Shown here: one piece after another, positions 57,898-64,000 of the stretch | How positions within the stretch are numbered: position 1 is the stretch's first letter | Layout of the letters: each line of letters starts with the position of its first letter | NCBI GenBank assembly: GCA_008360975.2 | Contig: CM039182.1 | Location: 106,320,443 to 106,384,442 of the forward strand | Direction of reading: 5' to 3' | DNA length: 64,000 bases | DNA from: Lichenostomus cassidix | Taxonomy: Eukaryota; Chordata; Aves; Passeriformes; Meliphagidae | The notes under the pieces: model-generated | Told to the model about the DNA's origin: nothing | Seen by the model: only the letters and a program-made list of their open reading frames with translations | Databases searched by the model: none | Translations under genes and position numbers: made by a program

Positions 57898-57975
57898 AAA
57901 TCATAGAATAGTTTGGGTTGGAAAAGACCATTAAAGGTCATCTGGTTCATCCTGCACCAGGGAGGTTCCACTTAG
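57898..57975 (-). repeat. CR1 LINE 3' end fragment
   Basis: The plus strand carries AATCATAGAATAGTTTGGGT then TGGAAAAGACCATTAAAGGT and CATCTGGTTCATCCTGC, the reverse complement of the CR1 3' terminus with its TTCTATGATT-type end. A 5'-truncated copy like this is the typical form in bird genomes and is one of the main clues to the host. Confidence 0.85.
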
Positions 57976-58440
57976 TATCAAAATATAATTCCTCTTATCA
58001 GCTTCAGACTTTCTGACTTAATGTTTCCTTTTGTATTTCTGATCTTTGTGAGATCTTTGCCCTGGCTGGTTCAGTATGCAAAGGCAGGGAAATAAACATG
58101 GAAATAGGCAGGAGTGGTGCTGCAGCCAATTTTAGGCAAGAATTTGGAAAAATTGAGTCTTCCAGGAATAACGCTGGTTTCTTTGTTACAAACTAACACT
58201 GCCACACTAAAATTTTCCAAATAATGTGAAAGAGTAAAATGAAAGATACAATTCATTTTCCCAACTGTGTTCATTATGTAATTTACTGTTATGATATGCA
58301 CAGTCTCCTCTCTTAACAAACGAACACATTTGGTGCATTTTGGGTCCATTCTGTGTTTAACTCTTGTTCAACAGGGCGACCAGAACAGTTCCCTCGGGTG
58401 ACATGGCAGTACCAGGCAGAGGGAGAGGAGCCTGGCTGTG

Positions 58441-58764
58441 TTAGGGGAGCTCCTTCTTGCTGCCCTCCAGGTTGTGGTGCTGCCTGAGCCTCTGCAGCTC
58501 TGCCTTCAGGTGACCAAGCACCACAGTCTGCCCCTTCCACTGCTGCTCTGCTCTTACATGACAAAGAAAATAAGAGGGTTTCAGAGGTTTTTCATAACCT
58601 GAGAGTGTTTTCAAAGAACACAAAATATTTCCCCTCATATTTGGCACTTTCTGTGATGGCAAAGCAATAAAATTAGTGTCATCTTCCTCTTCATCTAAGT
58701 TTATTCGTGTCCCCAAGTTTTTCAGAGTCATCTCGCCCTGGGTGACCAAGGGGCCAGATAATTT
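58441..58764 (-). other. Protein-like open stretch of unknown origin
   Basis: The minus strand is open from about 58764 to the TAA at 58441-58443. It encodes an acidic segment (INLDEEEDDTNFIALPSQ) followed by a coiled-coil-like tail (VVLGHLKAELQRLRQHHN) ending KKELP. A pyrimidine-rich stretch with AG (about 58553-58575) precedes the GC-richer tail, so the last about 110 bases resemble an exon with acceptor and stop. A TGA closes the frame just upstream and no start ATG in good context is seen. I recognise no family. It may be an exon of an unannotated transcript, a decayed gene fragment, or chance. Confidence 0.2.
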
Positions 58765-60285
58765 TCAAAATGTTCTTATCTTCATATGTCCCAATTTATT
58801 ATTCTGATAATTCTTCAAAGGATTCTACTGCCTTCCTTGCCAACCTTTCACTCTTGGTTCCTGCAACATTTGCTTTTGTTCATAAAACAGATCTAGGACA
58901 GAATTTGGTATCTCAGTTCATGATCTCTAGATTTTCTTAACAACATCTTCTGAGATAAATTATCAAAGACTTTCTGAGATTTCCTTAAAAATATACATTA
59001 AATGGTTCTGTATAATCCATGGCTTCATTGAGATCTGCAAGATTTTTTTAGGAAGTTACAAAAGTCATGTTTCACTCTTACTGGATCACTCATGCTTAGC
59101 GTTAAGCAGATTTTATAATTTGCTAACTTTTATTTCAACATTTCTTTCATTTGACTGCGATGATCTTGATTTAAAGTAAAATACATGCAATGTTCCATTG
59201 TTTTGGTACAGCAGAATGGCCTGTTTTTAAGGGAAACTTGCATGATTTCGTTAACAGCTATCTGTCTTGATTGATGCCATCTGCTCTGGGAGGTTTGTTA
59301 CTTTAGCATGTCAATCTTGCAGTTTCTCTTCTGATACCTCAGTGTTTGACAGGCACCCATCTACAGCAATTAAATAGAATATGTAGAGAGTGAGTGTATT
59401 TTCAATTGGTAAAGACTGATGGGAGGATATGATGTAGTCTCTATAATTGTATCTTGTCAATTTTAACTGCCCCTTTGATCCAGCAAATCCACTAATTCTA
59501 TTCAAGATATTTAAACTTCTCATTTGTTTGTAGAGATATGTCTCTTTGTATTTGAAATATCCTCTCAGTCCTCCTGTTTCCCATCTTTCATTTTCCCTTG
59601 CCAGTTTACGTTCCTTTCTTTTGGGTTAGCCAGGGCTAGATTTCCTTTTCCTGAAGGTTACCTGTTTTGTTCATCATACTGTGTTTGTTTTTTCTTGCCT
59701 TCCTGCTTCCTTTTTGGTTTCGGGGTATGCATACCTTCTGTGATGCAATTATGGTACGCTTAAGTAGTTCCATGTTGAGGGTAAAGACTATAATGCCTCC
59801 AATTCTGACTCATTTTGCTCTCTGCACCTCTTTCCAACCCTCTTCTCCCTCCAAATGCAACAAATTTAAAGGATTATACTTTAATTACAGTGCAGTTTAA
59901 GTGTTATGTTGCTACTAGGTTTCCATCTGCACCCTGGGAGGCTCTACATGATGTTTTGTGTTTCTTGTGTTTCACCAGAGTGGGGGTTATTTCTGTATTA
60001 GCCTCCTTATTTAGGACTGGCCCAGACCCAAGTCTCTACACTTCTAAAAACTGCATGAAGTGCAGTTGTGACACAAACAAGCAGCAAAAGCAATTTCAAA
60101 TAAAGGTCCTGAAAAGGCACTTTGAAGGGAAATGACAATTTCAGACTGGTCAGACCATTTGATGCTGGAGCAGGCTCCAGTAAGTTCAAGGGCACTAGCA
60201 GGGTTTTGGTAAAGAGCTATGTGTGTTATCAGGCTGGTTCACTCTAGAAAGGAAGAGCTGCTTTGTTTTTTTTTACACCATGATC

Positions 60286-60311
60286 CTTGTTTAGCATGTT
60301 TGCTAAACAAG
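60286..60311. repeat. Perfect 11-bp inverted repeat, 4-nt loop
   Basis: CTTGTTTAGCA, loop TGTT, TGCTAAACAAG. The arms match perfectly. No RNA gene is recognised around it. Confidence 0.85.
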
Positions 60312-63004
60312 AAACTGGGAAAAGTGTGAAAAAAGTCCTGGTTTTAGACCAAGAGACACAGATGCTTTGTTTTAGCATCTTGCTGCCATGGTAGGACAAG
60401 CTGCTTTAATCAGTTCCAAAAACCATGCACAGCTCTGGAACCCAGAGGAAAAAATGAGGCATTTAAAGGAAAATGCCCAGAGCACTGAGAAGGAGAGGAA
60501 AGAGAGGATCAGAGAGGAAAGAAGTGACATCTTGCCTTCTGTTCACACACTGACAGGAGGAATATGATCTGCACAGGAAGTAAAAATTAGGGAAGGGTCA
60601 GGCAAAGCTCTGAATATGAACAAATGGCCTGCATATAGATCCTGGCTATGAATGATACCACATCACTGGACTGCAGAGATACAACCAAATCCACAGAGGT
60701 CCAGCCTTGGCTGGGGGACCTGGGAGTGTTTTATGTGGATGCCTGATCCAGTCCCATCCCAGTTCCCTTCCCTGCGAGTCAGCATGGCAGCCAGGTGGGA
60801 GCTGTGCACCCTTCAAGCCACATCCCCATCTTGGGTGTCTCAGGAGCACAGCAGGGCATTGGTGCCACTGCACACAGCGGAGGTCACTTCAGAAAGAGTG
60901 TCACTGACTTCAGCACAGTGGAATGCAATCTATTTGGCTGTCACTAACTGAAGTCAGTGGGAAAAGTGTCCTTCCTGATATAAGTGCAGGACTGACACCT
61001 TTACAGAGAAGAGGCAGCAATCTCCAGTTTTATATTAAGTTCTCTGTGGTCATGGCAGTAAGACAACATTACATTCACTTGAATTCAGCTTTGAAAGGAG
61101 TTGCATGAAAGAAAATAATAGCACCACCATACTTTTTAGGAGAAAATGAAAGAAGAAATTTTTTTTTGAAACTGACCCTTGGCAGCCTGTTTAAAAGAGC
61201 TTGAAACTATCTGAACTACACAAGGGTAAAAAAAAGAAAGAAAAACATGCCCACAAGGGCTGAAAAATCACTTCAGTAATAGATGGCTTTTAACTTTACA
61301 TCAGAAAATGTTTGGCAGGCATAATTTTAAAGTGTTAGGAAAATGTGTGTGATGACTGCTTGGGTGAAAGAGCAAATGTAGTCCACAGTGAGATTTATCA
61401 AATGTTCACATAAGCAATCAGAATCTGGCAGGGCCAGCCGCCCGTGGAGAGGGGAAAAGAGGATCACAGCTCTAAACTTTGAAAATTTAATGAAGCCCAC
61501 TGATTTCTCACAGAAAAATTTTTTTTGAGCTTGTTCATGTGTCATGGGAATGCTAGTGAGCAGAAGGCTATGACAAAATGCCAGCTATAAGGCATAAGTG
61601 AAACAAAGCACTCCAAACGCCACCAAAATCCAAACCACCCTTTTTTCTTTTTTAAAGCTGCAAAGACTCCTGATGTTCCAATGCCCCCGACATCCTTATG
61701 TGATATCCTTAATCACACAAACAAGCCTATTGACCTGACTGGGGTTATCAGGAGAGTCTTCCAGGACTGACCCCTTTTCAAAGAGAACAGAAGAGCACCA
61801 AACTTCCTGGGGCTTGCACAGGAATATGTACAGAGGCTTGAGCTCCAGTGAAAGGAGCACACAGTGCCGTCTGGGGGATTCATGAAAGCAGGAGCTGACT
61901 ATCTGCTTACAAAGGGAAAGAGGGACATCAAGGCAAAAAAAGAAAAAAAAAAGGAGCTACAGGGCTAGGGGGATAACAAGCAGACAAAAAAAGAGGCAGT
62001 TTAAAGAAGAATGTAGCTTTCCTTAGTTTTATGCTACAAATATCTAAGCAGCTTGCTTTTGCTATTCCACTGGAGTAGCATCCTGTCAAAGTGTATACTT
62101 CCAGCATCTTTTGTGGCACGAGAAGTTTTTTAAAAGGAAGGTTTTATAGTTCAGACACCTCATAGATCTCTTCTCCCACTGCTTGACACATGACCTTTTT
62201 GCAGCAAGCGATGACACTTGGGAAAGTGTGTGCTTGGGAGATTCCTTGGACTGTGGGGCTGACAGCAGTGCACTCTCAGCCAGAGTGCTGCAGGCTCCTG
62301 TGAGCCAGAAATGAGGCACTAAATGACACTGAGGCAGGAAGGTGCCCCAGACCTGATGTGGGCTTTTGGAGATTGACAGAGGTGCTAGAAATATGTAACA
62401 GCCAGGTGTCACTGAAAATGTCAGAGGAGGGAATCAGATGGGAGAGTCTTATACTCCTTGTAAGAGTATTGAGAGGTTGTGGATAATTAGTTTGTGTAGA
62501 CTGGAGAACAGCCAGCAATACCTTAGTCCTGATCCCACATGTGGGAAGTATGAGTGGGAGTAAGGGGTACCTAGTGTCTCCCAGGAACAGCCACTGTCCT
62601 ACATGTAAAGTCAGAATTTGATTCTGTTTTTCACTTTCATCACGACTGTGCTGACTTTCCAAGTTCCCAGGGATACATGAAAGTCATATGTCTGTTTGGC
62701 CCAAATTGGCAGTAACTCATACTTTCCATATGAAGTTCACCATAAAATAACAAAAAGAAATTACTTAATTGAATATGTTTGGAACCTAATATCAGAGGAG
62801 TGTAACAAATAAGAAACAGTCAAGCACCACACAATCAAAGAGTTAGCGAGAGAAGTTACAAATTTCAACGCACATGTAGCTGACTTGTGGAAAAACAATC
62901 AAAACTACATTTAATATGGCTATGCATCTAGAATAATTTCCATCCAGACATGGGGAAACACTTAACATATTTTGCTTGAAATTTCCCTGTTATATTTTCT
63001 GGAA

Positions 63005-63122
63005 CTAAAAGGGAAACTGTGAAACTCTGCAGCCAAGTGATTAGCCCAAGGTCATAGGGCAGGAGATCTGGAAGAAGAACTTTGGAGTCTTGGTGATATA
63101 CTTAAACCACAAGACCATCCTT
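63005..63122 (-). repeat. CORE-SINE / MIR-like relic, reverse orientation
   Basis: On the plus strand GGGAAACTGTGAAACTCTGC, then AAGTGATTAGCCCAAGGTCA, then CTTTGGAGTCTTGG and TTAAACCACAAGACCATCC reproduce, in order, the reverse-complement MIR pattern (GAAACTGAGG; AAGTAACTTGCCCAAGGTCA; CTCCAGAGTC; TTAACCACTA). The relic lies just before the LINE relic at 63245. Confidence 0.6.
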
Positions 63123-63244
63123 CAGTCTCTTTCATGCTGATGACTTTGGAACTAGCTTTAAAGATCCAGTGAGTAGCAAGATGGGAGTGATAGATAGCTA
63201 TGCTAGATAGCCAAAGGCAACAAAAAAGATTAGAGACATGTGGG

Positions 63245-63490
63245 GGTATTTCTAAACAAAAAGATTAAAACCAGAACTATTTCATTTAGAAAGGAAAACA
63301 GTAAAAGATGATGGAATTGAGGTATATAAAATAATGAATGGTGTGAAGGAGAAATCAGATGCCCTTCATAAAATAAGAGGGCACCTAATGGAATTTAAAA
63401 CTGCATTAGCTTATAAATGAATAAGGGTATCATTCTACAGCTTATCTCTCAGCAACCTGTGGAACTCTCAGTTGCAGGACATTGATACAA
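63245..63490 (+). repeat. Ancient CR1-superfamily (L3-like) LINE relic
   Basis: Successive diagnostic blocks are visible: TTTAGAAAGGAAAACAGTAA, GAGGTATATAAAATAATGAA with TGGTGTG, AGAGGGCACCTAATGGAATT and TAAAAC, and AACCTGTGGAACTCTCAG with TTGCAGGACATTG. This order is familiar from the 3' portion of old amniote CR1/L3-type elements. It has stop codons in all frames. Confidence 0.5.
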
Positions 63491-64000
63491 ATACTTAAAG
63501 AAGACCAAGGGAAAAAAGCAAAGACTGTATGCAGCCAGTAATAATTACAGATTTTTGACTTAAAGAAAATGCTTCTTCAAAGCCACAGTTTTCCCTGAAA
63601 GAACCACATGTCTCCCTGAGAAAGAGCTAACTATTTTACCCCTGACCAGAGTTCTTCCCAAACAGGAACACTCCCGCCTACCAGTTTCTCAGGAAGACTC
63701 TTCCTTGGAACAGCATTAACAGCCTTAGAAATTTAGTTTTCTGCTAATAGCAAAAATCATGTCCTCATTTTGCCTCCAGGAATCTCAATTTATTTTTGTA
63801 CCACAGAGGCCACGGTAGGGAAAAGCTAGAGGATATGGAAGGTTGCACTTTCTCATTCTGTTGCTCAGCTCACATCTGCAGCCACCTTGAGCTCCACTGC
63901 TTCTTTCCCCCCTCTCCAGAGGCAAACTGCAGGTCCATGTAAGATTCCACCTGGATCTCGTCAGTGACCATCTCTTGAGTGACTAGAATAAACCCATTGG

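Larger units (their letters stand above)
55819..64000. other. Intergenic DNA with old transposon relics
   Basis: Apart from the CR1, MIR-like and L3-like relics, an AAC-type repeat, a short hairpin and the protein-like stretch at 58441, I see no features. No exon can be assigned. Confidence 0.65.

Overview
The window is vertebrate nuclear DNA, almost certainly from a bird. Coding density is very low, introns are large with GT/AG junctions, and the one long open frame sits in a sharp CpG island on an AT-rich background. The repeats are a CR1 LINE 3' end and old amniote SINE/LINE relics. I see no operons, tRNA or rRNA genes, CRISPR arrays, prophage or other prokaryotic system.

The only gene I can support is KCTD1, on the minus strand and incomplete at its 3' end. 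A giant first coding exon (36303-38147, 615 codons) is followed by a 31.6 kb intron and a second coding exon (4514-4692). That exon carries the KCTD1 short-form start methionine and the beginning of the BTB/T1 domain. Both sides of the long intron are phase 0, so the long product reads straight from ...SPTQ into [10 protein letters not shown]. The remaining KCTD1 exons lie beyond base 1. Exon 1 encodes low-complexity Gly and Glu tracts, then a DUF3504 domain, a family described as a domesticated Crypton tyrosine recombinase, and a His/Pro/Ala-rich tail.

Layout: 1-4513 is downstream intron. Next come exon 2 and a small CpG-rich block (about 5300-5900), a candidate promoter for the short isoform. 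The long intron holds three items of interest: a possible unannotated cassette exon at about 15313-15441, a 5S-rRNA-derived SINE relic at 20030-20105, and a striking 126-bp near-perfect palindrome at 33892-34017. Exon 1 and its promoter island occupy about 36300-39600, with a CCAAT box, an NRF1 palindrome and a YY1/TISU-like start. From 39600 to 64000 is upstream intergenic DNA with conserved-looking AT-rich sequence near the promoter, simple repeats, CORE-SINE/MIR-like relics and CR1-family relics.

The gene logic is two promoters with two products: a long nuclear-looking protein fusing the Crypton-derived domain to a BTB repressor, and a short BTB-only protein. The most novel item is the putative in-frame cassette or alternative first exon. 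The best candidate for an undescribed element is the palindrome.
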